Positions 1 through 9,588 of a DNA stretch of 64,000 nucleotides are shown piece by piece (position 1 is the stretch's first letter; every line of letters starts with the position of its first letter). Location: assembly GCF_000827885.1 (NCBI RefSeq), contig NZ_JTKH01000006.1, positions 558,001-622,000 of the forward strand, in the 5' to 3' direction. A program made the position numbers and the translations under genes. This DNA is from Vibrio renipiscarius. GTDB lineage: Bacteria > Pseudomonadota > Gammaproteobacteria > Enterobacterales > Vibrionaceae. The notes under the pieces were generated by a model. That model did no database searches and was not told the origin of the DNA. It worked only from the letters and a program-made list of their open reading frames with translations.

Positions 1-385
1 TGGTTAAAGTTTGATTCATTGAGGGAGTCGTGCTGAAAAAACATTTCAGAATGTAACTATTACTAGACGTCGCACATTTGTTTTATTTTTGTGTTGAATG
101 CGTGTCGACTTTCATGATTGAGGTGATGAATGAAGGTAATTTGTTAATGGTCTTTGTGGGGTGGTAGGTCGGTTAATGATGCTTTTAATGCGCAAAAAGA
201 AGGTCAATCAACTAACAAGTGAATGTTTAATCATATTTGTTGACTATATATTGGTATTTTTCAGGTTAATAATTTGTTGCGTAATTTTAATCTTGATGCT
301 AACTTGAAACCAGTTTGGGAGGAGCCCATAAACGGATCGATGTCTTTTTCTGATCGGTTGAATTAAGTACAGGGAGTAATGGCGC
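1..385. other. Leader region upstream of the amino-acid ABC transporter
   Basis: No credible gene is seen in this 385-base stretch, which is AT-rich and should hold the promoter of the downstream transporter operon. At 220-233 the sequence TGAATGTTTAATCA matches 12 of 14 positions of the palindromic ARG-box consensus bound by ArgR. A TTGACT hexamer at 240-245 could be a -35 element, but no good -10 sits at normal spacing. ArgR control is plausible for an arginine/lysine-type importer but is only an inference from one half-convincing box. Confidence 0.35.
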
Positions 386-1156
386 ATGAGTGATGTATCC
401 GCGCTTAATATCAAAAATCTGCACAAAACGTTCGGTAAAAATCAAGTATTAAAAGGTATTTCTTTAGAGGCGCATAAAGGTGATGTGATTTCTATCATTG
501 GTTCCTCTGGTTCTGGAAAAAGTACCTTTCTTCGCTGTATTAACCTTCTTGAAACTCCCACTGCCGGTGAAATTTGGGTCAATGGTGAATTGATCGAAAT
601 GAAAAACGGCCGTTTAGGAGAGGCGGTTCCAGCGAATAATAAGCAAGTTCAGCGTATTCGTTCTCGTTTAGCGATGGTTTTCCAAGGCTTTAATCTCTGG
701 TCACACATGACGGTGCTTGAAAACGTCATCGAAGCGCCAATACATGTATTAGGTGTATCAAAAGCACAAGCAATAGAAAATGCGGAGTTGATACTAAAGA
801 AAGTCGGGTTATACGAACGCAAAGACTATTATCCGGGCCATCTTTCCGGCGGCCAGCAACAGCGTGCCGCAATCGCTCGTGCGTTGGCAGTTGATCCAGA
901 AGTCATGCTATTTGATGAACCAACGTCTGCGCTTGATCCTGAATTGGTTGGTGAAGTCCTTGGCGTGATGCGTGATCTGGCCGAAGAAGGCCGAACGATG
1001 TTGGTCGTGACGCATGAAATGGCATTTGCGCGTGATGTTTCCAATCACGTGATGTTTTTACATCAAGGATTAGTGGAAGAGCAGGGGAATCCAGACAACT
1101 TATTTACCAATCCAGAATCAGAACGCCTTCAACAGTTTATCTCTTCTATTTATTAA
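386..1156 (+). CDS. Amino-acid ABC transporter ATP-binding protein (HisP/ArtP type)
   Basis: Cytoplasmic ATPase of a polar amino-acid importer, 256 residues, normal length for the HisP/GlnQ/ArtP family. Walker A (GSSGSGKST) lies near residue 39, the ABC signature LSGGQQQ near 154, and Walker B followed by the DEPTSALDPE segment near 176, so all nucleotide-binding motifs are intact. The ATG at 386 is preceded by AGGGAG at 371-376. It is the first gene of a four-gene set with binding protein and two permeases, the order seen in histidine/arginine/lysine uptake systems. The family is certain; the substrate (basic amino acids most likely) is inferred. Confidence 0.93.
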   Translation: MSDVSALNIKNLHKTFGKNQVLKGISLEAHKGDVISIIGSSGSGKSTFLRCINLLETPTAGEIWVNGELIEMKNGRLGEAVPANNKQVQRIRSRLAMVFQGFNLWSHMTVLENVIEAPIHVLGVSKAQAIENAELILKKVGLYERKDYYPGHLSGGQQQRAAIARALAVDPEVMLFDEPTSALDPELVGEVLGVMRDLAEEGRTMLVVTHEMAFARDVSNHVMFLHQGLVEEQGNPDNLFTNPESERLQQFISSIY

Positions 1157-1322
1157 TCGCTCTAGTTAGAGGTGATGACGTCACTTCTATCGTTGGGCGG
1201 TGATGCGTCGCTCAGTTTAGCGAGGCTATTTTAGAAACGATAAAGACCGAAATGAACGAGATAAGGCACTCGATAAAAGCAATACAACATTAAAAAGTAA
1301 AAACAATCACAGGAGTATGGAT

Positions 1323-2090
1323 ATGAAAAAGTGGTTAGTCGTCGCAGCACTGGCAGCGACAACGTTGACAGGTATGGCCCAAGCGAAAGAATGGAAAACC
1401 GTTCGTTTTGGTATTGAAGGTGCTTACCCTCCATTTAGTTGGACGGAAGCCGATGGTTCACTGAAAGGCTTTGATGTCGACATGGCCAATGCGCTGTGCA
1501 CCGAAATGGAAGTGAAGTGTAAAATTGTACCGCAAGATTGGGACGGCATTATTCCATCACTGTTAGCGCGTAAATACGATGCGATAATCGCGGCAATGTC
1601 GATTACGGAAGAACGTAAAAAGAAAATCGATTTCACGGGCAAATACGCTCTTATTCCAAACAACTTTATCGCGAAGAAAGACGCAGGTTTGAACTTTGAT
1701 AACCTAGCTGGCGTTAAAATTGGCGTACAACGCGCAACCACACATGACAAGTACCTAACCGATAACTATGAAGACGTTGAAATTGTCCGTTACGGTTCAT
1801 TTGATGAAGCCTACCTTGATTTAGCCAATGGCCGTATTGCTGCTGTACTCGGCGACGCGTCAGCGCTTGAAGAAGGCGTATTGAATGCTAAAGGTGGTGA
1901 GGATTACGAGTTTGTGGGCCCTTCATTGACTGACCCACAATGGTTCGGCGAAGGTTTTGGTATTGCTGTACGTAAAAGAGATAAAGACCTGACGGAAAAA
2001 TTAGATGCCGCGATTCTTTCTTTGCGTGAGAAAGGTATCTACCAAGAAATTGCAGCCAAGTACTTCAACTATGATGTCTACGGTAAGTAA
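1323..2090 (+). CDS. Periplasmic basic amino-acid-binding protein (ArgT/HisJ/ArtJ type)
   Basis: Solute-binding protein (SBP_bac_3 fold) that hands a basic or polar amino acid to the membrane permeases. A classical signal peptide starts MKKWLVVAAL and ends at AQA near residue 21. The mature part carries the family motif GIEGAYPPFSW and later the TEERKKKIDFT segment typical of lysine/arginine/ornithine binders. An in-frame ATG at 1317 is only one base from the AGGAG at 1311-1315, so the ATG at 1323 with 7-base spacing is chosen. It sits between the ATPase and permease genes and is followed by a hairpin. Confidence 0.92.
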   Translation: MKKWLVVAALAATTLTGMAQAKEWKTVRFGIEGAYPPFSWTEADGSLKGFDVDMANALCTEMEVKCKIVPQDWDGIIPSLLARKYDAIIAAMSITEERKKKIDFTGKYALIPNNFIAKKDAGLNFDNLAGVKIGVQRATTHDKYLTDNYEDVEIVRYGSFDEAYLDLANGRIAAVLGDASALEEGVLNAKGGEDYEFVGPSLTDPQWFGEGFGIAVRKRDKDLTEKLDAAILSLREKGIYQEIAAKYFNYDVYGK

Positions 2091-2156
2091 TCAGTAGACC
2101 GGCCAGTCTATGTTGTCGGGCGGTGAACATCATCGACCTCTTGAGGCTGGTATCAA

Positions 2157-2198
2157 CGACCGTTGGCTTGTTCAGAGAATGCGCTAACGGTCGGTTTT
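2157..2198 (+). terminator. Intercistronic hairpin between binding protein and permeases
   Basis: CGACCGTTGGC at 2157-2167 pairs with GCTAACGGTCG at 2183-2193 (11 pairs with one G-U) and is followed by GTTTT. It lies between the binding-protein gene and the first permease. Such elements often stop part of the transcription or protect the upstream mRNA, so that binding protein exceeds permease. The pairing is seen; the role is inferred. Confidence 0.55.
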
Positions 2199-2222
2199 AA
2201 GTTCAGGGGCAGGAATTTACCT

Positions 2223-2963
2223 ATGCTGGATCTTCAAGGATATGAAACCTCCATCTTAAATGGGGCCTTGCTTACCATACAAGTCGCACTCTTATCACTG
2301 TTGCTGGCAATGACCTTGGGCATGATAGGGGCATTAGCTAAATTAGCGCCGTACCGTTCCGCTCGCGCGATTGCCACACTTTACACCACGATTATCCGCG
2401 GCATTCCTGACCTTGTGCTGATGATGCTTATCTTTTTTGGTGGGCAAATATTGCTCAACAACAGTTTGTATTCGATCAATGAATGGCTCAACGAGTGGTT
2501 CACCTCAAGTAACCCAAACCATGAGTGGACAGCTTATTTACCTGACTATATTGATGTCAGCCCCTTTGTTGCTGGTGTGTTGACGATTGGATTTATCTTT
2601 GGCGCTTATATGGCAGAGACCTTCCGTGGTGCGATTATGGCCGTGGATAAAGGAGAACTGGAAGCGGCCAAAGCTTACGGGATGAGCTCAACGTTAGCGT
2701 TTCGCCGTATTTTGTTTCCACAAATGGTGCGCCATGCGTTGCCTGGTTTTGGTAACAACTGGCTCGTTTTGCTCAAAACCACTGCATTAGTGTCGATCAT
2801 TGGCCTTGAAGATATGGTGCGAGTGAGCACCTTAGCGGCGGGCTCAACCAAAATGCCGTTTACCTTTTATATGGCCGTGGCCGTTATATTTCTCTTTTTT
2901 ACCAGTGTATCGACAGGCTTACTCAAGCTGGTTGAGCGCAAGTTTAGTATTCATGCGAGGTAG
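2223..2963 (+). CDS. Amino-acid ABC transporter permease (HisQ/ArtQ type)
   Basis: Inner-membrane permease of the amino-acid importer, 246 residues, with about five hydrophobic membrane segments. The EAA loop that contacts the ATPase is visible as GELEAAKAYGMS followed by a conserved RRILFPQMVRHALPG stretch, defining the HisMQ/GlnP family. The frame is open back to 2163, but the ATG at 2223, preceded by AGGGGCAGGA, gives the usual MLDLQGYE start of this family. Its stop is three bases from the next permease start, so the two are co-translated and should form the heterodimeric channel. Confidence 0.9.
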   Translation: MLDLQGYETSILNGALLTIQVALLSLLLAMTLGMIGALAKLAPYRSARAIATLYTTIIRGIPDLVLMMLIFFGGQILLNNSLYSINEWLNEWFTSSNPNHEWTAYLPDYIDVSPFVAGVLTIGFIFGAYMAETFRGAIMAVDKGELEAAKAYGMSSTLAFRRILFPQMVRHALPGFGNNWLVLLKTTALVSIIGLEDMVRVSTLAAGSTKMPFTFYMAVAVIFLFFTSVSTGLLKLVERKFSIHAR

Positions 2964-2966
2964 AAA

Positions 2967-3644
2967 ATGGATTTTTCTCTGATTATTGAAAGCTTGCCAA
3001 TTTACTTTGAAGGGTTGTGGACGACGACTTGGTTGGTGGGGTTGGCCCTAATTCTGGGTTTAAGTGTTGCGATACCTTTGGCAATTGCACGTAACAGCGG
3101 CAATTATTTCCTGATGGCCCCCAGTTGGGCGTTTATTTACTTTTTCCGAGGCACCCCGTTATTGGTGCAACTCTATTTAGTCTACTACGGCATGGACCAA
3201 TTTTTCCCAGTCAAAGATACGTTGTGGGAGCATGCTTGGTTTTGTGCTTTGGTGGCATTTGTGTTGAATACTTCGGCTTATACAGCAGAAATCATTCGCG
3301 GCGCGATTAACGGCTTGCCAAAAGGGGAAGTGGAAGCGGCGAAGGCTTATGGAATGAGTCCGTCTCAAACGTATCGCCGCATCATATTACCAAGTGCTTT
3401 ACGTCGTGCGTTGCCTGCTTACAGTAATGAGGTGATCTTTATGCTGCATGGCAGTGCTGTGGCGGGGATTGTCACTATCTTAGACCTGACGGGGGCGGCG
3501 CGCTTGGTGAACTCTCGTTACTACGCACCGTTTGAATCGTTCTTAACGGCGGGGCTGTTTTATATGGCGCTGACGTTCATTATTTTGTGGGTGTTTAAAA
3601 ATGCGGAGAAGAAATTTTTGGCTTATATGCGCCCACTATCGTGA
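2967..3644 (+). CDS. Amino-acid ABC transporter permease (HisM/ArtM type)
   Basis: Second permease of the importer, 225 residues, predominantly hydrophobic with about five membrane spans. The EAA motif reads GEVEAAKAYGMS and is followed by RRIILPSALRRALPA, nearly repeating the pattern of the preceding permease. This is the expected HisQ/HisM or ArtQ/ArtM pairing. It is the last gene of the operon; a strong terminator follows within 40 bases. Confidence 0.9.
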   Translation: MDFSLIIESLPIYFEGLWTTTWLVGLALILGLSVAIPLAIARNSGNYFLMAPSWAFIYFFRGTPLLVQLYLVYYGMDQFFPVKDTLWEHAWFCALVAFVLNTSAYTAEIIRGAINGLPKGEVEAAKAYGMSPSQTYRRIILPSALRRALPAYSNEVIFMLHGSAVAGIVTILDLTGAARLVNSRYYAPFESFLTAGLFYMALTFIILWVFKNAEKKFLAYMRPLS

Positions 3645-3679
3645 ATTGTTATCGCTGATGAAATTACATCGAGTTGTTT

Positions 3680-3716
3680 AATCAAAGAGTCCCTTAAACC
3701 GGGGCTCTTTGATTTT
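3680..3716. terminator. Bidirectional terminator between convergent operons
   Basis: AATCAAAGAGTCCC at 3680-3693 pairs with GGGGCTCTTTGATT at 3701-3714 (14 pairs, one G-U) around a 7-base loop, with TT following. It lies between the convergent ABC importer and the LytTR regulator and can serve both strands. Confidence 0.8.
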
Positions 3717-4521
3717 ACATGCCTTTAAATAAACTTTGCTGGGCGCGGCTTACGGGCAGTTTGTGCTGCTGAACAGTGATAAACATTCGTCCGGTAAAGT
3801 CTTTCGACACTTTTTCAATCGATGCCACTCTGACCACGGTAGAGCGATGAATCTTCCAAAACTCTTCAGGATCAAGTTGAGGTAATAACTCTTTTATTGG
3901 CGTTCTAATGAGGTATTCACAATTCTCGTCGGTATAAATCGAAACGTATTTTTCTTCTGCTTTGAAATAGAGCACATCATTTACAGAAATGAGATGGATA
4001 TCTTCACCGCGTGAGGCCTTAAGCCACCTAAGGTACGGTGTCTTTGCTGGCGTGAGTTGGCTGATGTGTGCAAGTAACTGACTGATGTCCGGCGTTTGGC
4101 TGGCGACAGAGAGGTTATTGTCGACATGCTGAATAGATTCAAGGCGCTGTTTTAGCTTCTCACAACATGCGGCGAGGCGATCTTCATTGAGCGGTTTGAG
4201 CAAATAATCAACGGCGTTATGCTCAAAGGCCTTGATGGCATATTCGTCGTAGGCGGTAACAAAGACAATGAACGGTTGATGTTGTGTGTGCTGGCGAGGC
4301 TGATTAAGTGCTTTGGCCACTGCCATGCCATCGAGTTCAGGCATACGAATATCGAGAAACACCACATCGGGTTGCAGGGTTATAATTTGTTCTAGTGCTT
4401 GCTGGCCATCACCGCAAGCGGCCACAATGTCCAACTCTGGCCACACTTCAGCAAGGCAACGATCAAGATGATGGCGAAGTAGAGGTTCATCATCCGCGAT
4501 GATGGCCGTAATAGCGGTCAT
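3715..4521 (-). CDS. LytTR-family response regulator
   Basis: Two-component response regulator of 268 residues. The N-terminal receiver domain has the acidic pair D10-D11, phosphoacceptor D57 in [11 protein letters not shown] and the conserved lysine K109 in YLLKPL. A linker leads to a C-terminal LytTR DNA-binding domain (about 165-268) with the typical segments RTPIKELL and [11 protein letters not shown]. The frame extends upstream to 4593, but the ATG at 4521 overlaps the stop codon of the kinase gene (ATGA), giving translational coupling. It is the last gene of the seven-gene envelope operon and presumably controls that operon; no LytTR binding site was recognised. Confidence 0.92.
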   Translation of the reverse strand: MTAITAIIADDEPLLRHHLDRCLAEVWPELDIVAACGDGQQALEQIITLQPDVVFLDIRMPELDGMAVAKALNQPRQHTQHQPFIVFVTAYDEYAIKAFEHNAVDYLLKPLNEDRLAACCEKLKQRLESIQHVDNNLSVASQTPDISQLLAHISQLTPAKTPYLRWLKASRGEDIHLISVNDVLYFKAEEKYVSIYTDENCEYLIRTPIKELLPQLDPEEFWKIHRSTVVRVASIEKVSKDFTGRMFITVQQHKLPVSRAQQSLFKGM

Positions 4522-5573
4522 GGTAATAATGCCTTTTGATTGGTTGAGAGAGGAGTGATAGGGATAGAAATGGTGACACAGAATCCACCACATTGAGGCT
4601 GAGTGACAACCACACTCCCCAATTGCTCATATAGGCCTTTAACGCGCTGTTTAATGTTACTTAATCCGACACCGTTTCCCTTGGTTTCGGTTAATTCATT
4701 CAAGCCGACACCGTCGTCTTTGACTTGGATTTTAAGGTGTTGTTGATGTTGCGATAGCGAGACATCAATCGTGCCGCCAGCCGCTTTGGGTTCAATGCCA
4801 TGTTTGATGGCGTTTTCCACCAGTGGCTGAATGAGCATTGGTGGGATCAAGGCGTAAGTCAGTTGATCATCAACGTTGATAGTGAAATTGAGTCGCTCAT
4901 CGAGACGAATTTTTTGAATGGCCAAATAGGCACTTAATTGGCGGATTTCACTGTCCACGGTCGTTTCGGATAGACGTGAATTTGCCAAGGTCGTGCGCAG
5001 TAGCTCAGTTAACTTGTCGAGCATCATGCGCGCTTTGGTGACATCTTGGCTCATCAAAGCACTGATATTGGCGAGAGTATTGAAGAGAAAGTGCGGCTCA
5101 ATTTGGCTTTGCATTTGCATCAACTGGCTGAGAATAAGCGCCTTTTCTTGCTCGACTTGTTTTCGTTTCGTTTCTTCTAATAGTTTGTCGGCAATCATCA
5201 TTTGTTCGCGATTGTAGAAATAGTAAAAACACATTAGAGAGAAGATGATGCCAAGCATGACAACGGGCAGCAGATCAGAGAGATTGGCACCAAGGTAAGT
5301 ATTCAACCAAAACCAAGCATTTAATGAACCTAGAATGACAGAAAACGTAAGTGAAATAGCACTTTCAATACCATTATGCAGCGTCGGAAATAAATTATTT
5401 AGAAAAAAGGACGTGAGCAATGCGGAGTAGCCATAGCCCAAGCTGGTCAGAACATGCACGTAGGCTTTGCCGCCCCAGATGGTGTAGGTGGCAATAGAGA
5501 CCATTAAGCAAAAGAGACTCGTGATAATAAAGTTACGCCATTTTGGGCTTAGTGTGTCGCGTGAACGGGTCAT
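4518..5573 (-). CDS. LytS/YehU-type sensor histidine kinase
   Basis: Membrane sensor kinase of 351 residues. About four hydrophobic segments fill residues 15-120, then a short coiled-coil linker, then the His_kinase domain with the phosphoacceptor H161 in IEPHFLFNT. The ATP-binding HATPase part has [10 protein letters not shown] as N box and [12 protein letters not shown] as G box. Little periplasmic sequence lies between the membrane spans, so the signal is probably perceived within or near the membrane. The ATG at 5573 overlaps the stop of the beta-barrel gene (TGATG). It pairs with the adjacent LytTR regulator. Confidence 0.9.
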   Translation of the reverse strand: MTRSRDTLSPKWRNFIITSLFCLMVSIATYTIWGGKAYVHVLTSLGYGYSALLTSFFLNNLFPTLHNGIESAISLTFSVILGSLNAWFWLNTYLGANLSDLLPVVMLGIIFSLMCFYYFYNREQMMIADKLLEETKRKQVEQEKALILSQLMQMQSQIEPHFLFNTLANISALMSQDVTKARMMLDKLTELLRTTLANSRLSETTVDSEIRQLSAYLAIQKIRLDERLNFTINVDDQLTYALIPPMLIQPLVENAIKHGIEPKAAGGTIDVSLSQHQQHLKIQVKDDGVGLNELTETKGNGVGLSNIKQRVKGLYEQLGSVVVTQPQCGGFCVTISIPITPLSTNQKALLP

Positions 5574-6853
5574 CAAAACTTTCCTTTAATCGTGAACACC
5601 AGTGTACGGTGATCGTTGATTTGCGCGTAAGCAGAATTCGAATTTCCCGTTAGAAATCGTGCAGTGAACTCCAAATCGACGGATGCTTCACCCGTATCTA
5701 TCCATTGATAAGTCAGCCATTGTGTTGCGATGACGCCGCCGTCTTGTGGCGCAATTAACAGATCTAATTTCGGCGTAATGTCACTGAGCCAATGCCAGTG
5801 GGTGTTAGATTGCCATTGTAACCATGCTTCGGCATCCCAACTCCAGTGCAACATGAGGCTATGCTGGGTGAGGTTGTAATGGTTCAAACCTTGGGCGTAA
5901 GACATTGCTATTGGCGCAGTTAGCGGGCTCGATTGCAAGGTATTGGCTCGCCTTTTTGCTTGTTGCCACTCGTTGTGACTCCATGCGCGACTATCGTACC
6001 AATATTCTCCAATCAAGCTATGGCCGCCCATTGAGGTGTAAGTAAAACCCGCAAGCGCTTGCCATGCGTTGCCTTGCTCTTTGATCTCCACCGATTGATA
6101 CTGAGAGTTCGGCCATGCATAGCCAATGCTCTTGTGTTGCCACAATGCTTCACTATGAAATTCCCAAGCATCACCAATCACGCTTACCCAACTGCCGCCA
6201 AGTGCGCCATGGCGAACATCATCATAATAGGCAATCAACTGGTATTCATGTTGATTGATCTGACCATAGCGACGTAGACCAACGCCTTGTTGTTGATTGG
6301 CCTCATCAAACGCATCGACATCGGTGTCACTCCAATGTGAGTTGGTGTAGAGCAAGCTCCATTCCCCGTGAGCATCAAATTGCGAAACCGTGGCGATGGT
6401 TGCGCCTTCTTCCACGCTTAAACCAATCGGGTTTTGTCGATAAGGTTTGAACATGTCCAGCGGTCGGTAACCGTAACTCACCCCATAATCGAGACGAATT
6501 TTACCAAGGCTTAAATCCACATTGTGTTGGCCAATATCAACATCCCCTTGCCATGCGAGTTCACGGACAATCCACTGGCTATCGACATGTTCAAACCAGC
6601 CTTGCGGTTGGCTTTGATAAATATCTTGGCTGTATAGCGCAAAGAGACCGCTCCATTGTCCATAGCCGATCTGTACATCAAGCAAGCCATCGATATGCGA
6701 TGTTGAGTCGTAACGTGGTTGGATAAAATCACTGTTTTGTCGCTGGTGATTTTGGCCTGAGATGGCCCAATCCCAATCAAACTGCCACGGTGTCGCGTGT
6801 GCTGGAAACATCGTGACAGCGGCGAGTAGGCCATAAAGCGGAATTAGGCGCAT
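5573..6853 (-). CDS. Putative outer-membrane beta-barrel protein of the LolA/FtsX cluster
   Basis: 426-residue exported protein with a signal peptide ending near HA at residue 20. The mature part is rich in Trp, Tyr and Gln with alternating hydrophobic residues and many short amphipathic strands, and it ends in a terminal Phe (FTIKGKF), the usual outer-membrane assembly signal. No named family was recognised with certainty; it resembles the uncharacterised barrel proteins found beside LolA-like/FtsX transporters. It is encoded three bases after the LolA-like gene and overlaps the kinase gene. A role as the outer-membrane end of a trans-envelope path is inferred from context only. Confidence 0.72.
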   Translation of the reverse strand: MRLIPLYGLLAAVTMFPAHATPWQFDWDWAISGQNHQRQNSDFIQPRYDSTSHIDGLLDVQIGYGQWSGLFALYSQDIYQSQPQGWFEHVDSQWIVRELAWQGDVDIGQHNVDLSLGKIRLDYGVSYGYRPLDMFKPYRQNPIGLSVEEGATIATVSQFDAHGEWSLLYTNSHWSDTDVDAFDEANQQQGVGLRRYGQINQHEYQLIAYYDDVRHGALGGSWVSVIGDAWEFHSEALWQHKSIGYAWPNSQYQSVEIKEQGNAWQALAGFTYTSMGGHSLIGEYWYDSRAWSHNEWQQAKRRANTLQSSPLTAPIAMSYAQGLNHYNLTQHSLMLHWSWDAEAWLQWQSNTHWHWLSDITPKLDLLIAPQDGGVIATQWLTYQWIDTGEASVDLEFTARFLTGNSNSAYAQINDHRTLVFTIKGKF

Positions 6854-6855
6854 GA

Positions 6856-7635
6856 TTACAGCTCCGAAGTGCTGTTGCGGGCAAGGAAGCTGGGATTATA
6901 AAATTTGTCATCCAATTGCCATGGCGTGATTGATTGATACTCAATCACGGTTTTCTTATCGGCTTGTATTGCGTCAAGCAACGTCATCGCCGTGACCGCC
7001 AGCGCATCATTACGTTCACCGCGCGAGAAAGTGGCTTGTTTCGCCAACTTACCAGAGCGCAGATAAAGGTTGGCTTTGATTGGAAACCCCGTTTCTTGCT
7101 CTAACCATAGCTCGATGCGCTGATAACTTGCGCCCGTCGTTTTTGCCGTTAGCTCAATCAGGTGTGTCGCATATTGGTTCTGATTCTCGTCATTGACTGA
7201 CTCGTCACTCAGCCACTGACCTTGATAATCGTCACTCCAAGTGAGTGTGCTGATGTCACCAACAGAAGCGTCGCCGAGTAGTTTTTGCATTGGGGTAATG
7301 CGAATCGGGCGGCGACTCTTTGGCATCTGTAGCCAAAAGTTATCTTGTAGCATGAGCATTTTTTGCCCGGCTTCTACTGGTGATTTAAACACCACCAGTG
7401 ATTCGCGATCAGGGCGGGAATACACATTGTATTGACGCGTTTTATCCAACTCGCCGGCTTTGTATAAGTGAACCAGTGAAATAACACGCGCCGAGACATC
7501 ATCCATTCGATAGTCGTCGGCTTGCTGTACTAATTGGCTGACTTGGTCATCATTTAATGCTTGGGCTTGGCTTGCTAAGCCAATCAAGGCCAGACTCATT
7601 GCAAAAGTGGTGAATAGAGATTGGTACTTAGACAT
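6856..7635 (-). CDS. LolA-like outer membrane lipoprotein-sorting family protein
   Basis: 259-residue periplasmic protein with a signal peptide ending at AQA (residue 26). The mature domain has the pattern of the LolA-like 'outer membrane lipoprotein-sorting protein' family: an early MDDVSARVI segment, long beta strands with SRPDRESLVVFKSP, then FWLQMPKSRRPIRITP and GDASVGDISTLTWSDDY. Such proteins have a half-open barrel that can carry an acyl chain or lipoprotein across the periplasm. This is not the housekeeping LolA, which is shorter and lies next to other genes. The gene overlaps the permease by 8 bases. Confidence 0.8.
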   Translation of the reverse strand: MSKYQSLFTTFAMSLALIGLASQAQALNDDQVSQLVQQADDYRMDDVSARVISLVHLYKAGELDKTRQYNVYSRPDRESLVVFKSPVEAGQKMLMLQDNFWLQMPKSRRPIRITPMQKLLGDASVGDISTLTWSDDYQGQWLSDESVNDENQNQYATHLIELTAKTTGASYQRIELWLEQETGFPIKANLYLRSGKLAKQATFSRGERNDALAVTAMTLLDAIQADKKTVIEYQSITPWQLDDKFYNPSFLARNSTSEL

Positions 7636-8893
7636 GAATTAGCGCCTCTGTGATCGGTTTGTTTACCCCTTTACGGGCGGAGAAAAACGCGGCGGTTAAG
7701 CAGATGGCGAGAACGCCCAGCAGCGCCCATACGGCCAATGAATATGAGAAATAAATCGTCAGTGGATACCCTTGCGTCATGCCGGGTGGTGGTGGCATCT
7801 GCACGTCGACCAACATTAAGAAAATACTCAAAATGCCCGTCCCGAGGACACCCAATAGACTGCCGATTATTGCGAGCAGTCCCGCCTCGCGCATAAACCC
7901 GCCAATGATTTCGTTGGGGTAATTGCCTAAAGCTGAGAGGGTGCCAATTTCACGGGTACGTTCAGTGACGGACATGGTCATGGTATTGAATAGGGCGACA
8001 AACACGACCAACGCCATGATGAGCCCCATGATGCCAAAGATTCGGTCATAAAGATTTTTCACGTTTTGATAGTAAAATGCGCGTTCATGCCATGGCGTAA
8101 TCTGTAATGCTTGAGGTTGTTGAGCGATTAGTTGGTTAATGGCTTGTGAGACCGCTTCGGTCTGCGTTAGATCAAACAAGAATACTGAAATGGTGCTGAC
8201 TTTCTCGCTATAGAGCAGGTCTTGTGCACTGTCGATATGAACGAACAGTTGACGCTTATCCATTTCAGGTACGCCAGTTGAATAGATGCCATGCACTTTA
8301 AAATCGTACGCATTGAGTGCGCCGTCAGTGGTGGTCGCTAATAAAGTCACCCAATCACCAACCGTAACGTTAAGGTTACGAGCCAAGTCCACCGCTAGCA
8401 TGACTTCGGGTTCGGTAGGATCATAGCGAGATGATCGCAGGCTGGAGAGTGTCTTGCCTTGTTGAACATCTAAGAAGGGGCCTTTCATGTCAAACTCACG
8501 CTCGTTAACGCCGTTACCAATATAAATCGCCGATTTATTGCCGTTAGAAATCAAACCGGTGAAAGCGATATTCGGCTGAACACCGCGTACGCTTTCCATC
8601 GCGATGATCCTTTTTATCAACTCATCCGGCTGTTCGAGTCCATTGGACAGAGGCATCTCTTCATCTTTTTGAAAGTAATCAGGCGTTGAGATAATTAAGT
8701 GGCCAATATCACGAGCGGTGGATTCTTTTAGGCTTTGATAGGTGTATAAGCCAAAGCCTCCTGTGGCGGTGAGCGCAAATACGGCAATGCTAATAATCAA
8801 CATCGACATCGCGCTACGACGTTGATTGCGACGCAAGTTGAGCCATGCGAGTCGTATTGAATCATGGATGAATAACGTGATTAACTTGCCCAT
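7628..8893 (-). CDS. FtsX/MacB-type ABC transporter permease
   Basis: 421-residue inner-membrane protein with the LolC/E-MacB layout: one membrane segment near residues 28-50, a large periplasmic domain to about 290, then three C-terminal membrane segments. The conserved TERTREIGTLSALGNYPNEI cytoplasmic loop that couples to the ATPase is clear. These permeases work as mechanotransmitters, extracting lipoproteins or driving periplasmic reactions, rather than as classical channels. The start overlaps the upstream ATPase gene by 13 bases, so the pair is certainly co-expressed. Confidence 0.88.
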   Translation of the reverse strand: MGKLITLFIHDSIRLAWLNLRRNQRRSAMSMLIISIAVFALTATGGFGLYTYQSLKESTARDIGHLIISTPDYFQKDEEMPLSNGLEQPDELIKRIIAMESVRGVQPNIAFTGLISNGNKSAIYIGNGVNEREFDMKGPFLDVQQGKTLSSLRSSRYDPTEPEVMLAVDLARNLNVTVGDWVTLLATTTDGALNAYDFKVHGIYSTGVPEMDKRQLFVHIDSAQDLLYSEKVSTISVFLFDLTQTEAVSQAINQLIAQQPQALQITPWHERAFYYQNVKNLYDRIFGIMGLIMALVVFVALFNTMTMSVTERTREIGTLSALGNYPNEIIGGFMREAGLLAIIGSLLGVLGTGILSIFLMLVDVQMPPPPGMTQGYPLTIYFSYSLAVWALLGVLAICLTAAFFSARKGVNKPITEALIHV

Positions 8894-9579
8894 GAGATCA
8901 CCTCACTCGCTTGTTCAAATGAATATAACTTGCCATCGAGGAGCTCAATGGTGCGATCACAACGAGAGGCCATACGTGGATCATGGGTGGCCACGACGAA
9001 GGTGGTGTTCATCTCGTGGCCGAGGTTTTTCATAATATCGATCACTCGATTGGCCGTTTGGCTATCCAAGCTGGCGGTTGGCTCATCTGCAATCACTAAC
9101 CGAGGTTGATGCACTAAAGCACGCGCGATCGCAACGCGTTGCTGTTGCCCACCAGAAAGATTATCTGGACGGTGATGGCAGTAGCCATCGAGTCCGACAA
9201 GGTCAAGCATTTGCTGCGCTTTATAGTGCTGTTCTTTTCGGCTAAATCCATTGAGTAGCAATGGGTAGGCAACATTCTCCATTGCGCTCATTACCGGCAC
9301 CAAATTAAAACGTTGGAAAATAAATCCTAAATGGGCACGGCGCAGCATGGCGGCTTGCTTGGCATCTTTGGGAAGTGGTGCTCCATCCATACGAACGTTG
9401 CCTTGGTATTGCATATCCAGCAAACCTAAAATGTTGAGTAAGGTGCTTTTACCGCTTCCGGAGGGCCCGCACAGGGCGACCATTTCGCCGGCTAAAATTT
9501 CGCCTGACACATCTTTTAGCGCGGGGACAGTTTGATTACCTAATTGGTAATGACGTTCAATGTGGTCGAAATTGATCAT
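8881..9579 (-). CDS. LolD/MacB-type ABC transporter ATP-binding protein
   Basis: 232-residue ATPase of the LolD/FtsE/MacB clade. Walker A GPSGSGKST lies near residue 38, the signature LSGGQQQRVAIARAL near 142, Walker B LVIADEPTASLDS near 162, and the switch histidine follows in VVATHDPRM. The segment LGFIFQRFNLVP is typical of lipoprotein-releasing and macrolide-export type ATPases. It powers the adjacent FtsX-type permease. It starts nine bases after the stop of the upstream exported-protein gene. Confidence 0.9.
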   Translation of the reverse strand: MINFDHIERHYQLGNQTVPALKDVSGEILAGEMVALCGPSGSGKSTLLNILGLLDMQYQGNVRMDGAPLPKDAKQAAMLRRAHLGFIFQRFNLVPVMSAMENVAYPLLLNGFSRKEQHYKAQQMLDLVGLDGYCHHRPDNLSGGQQQRVAIARALVHQPRLVIADEPTASLDSQTANRVIDIMKNLGHEMNTTFVVATHDPRMASRCDRTIELLDGKLYSFEQASEVISWAS

Positions 9580-9588
9580 AGCGCTTCC

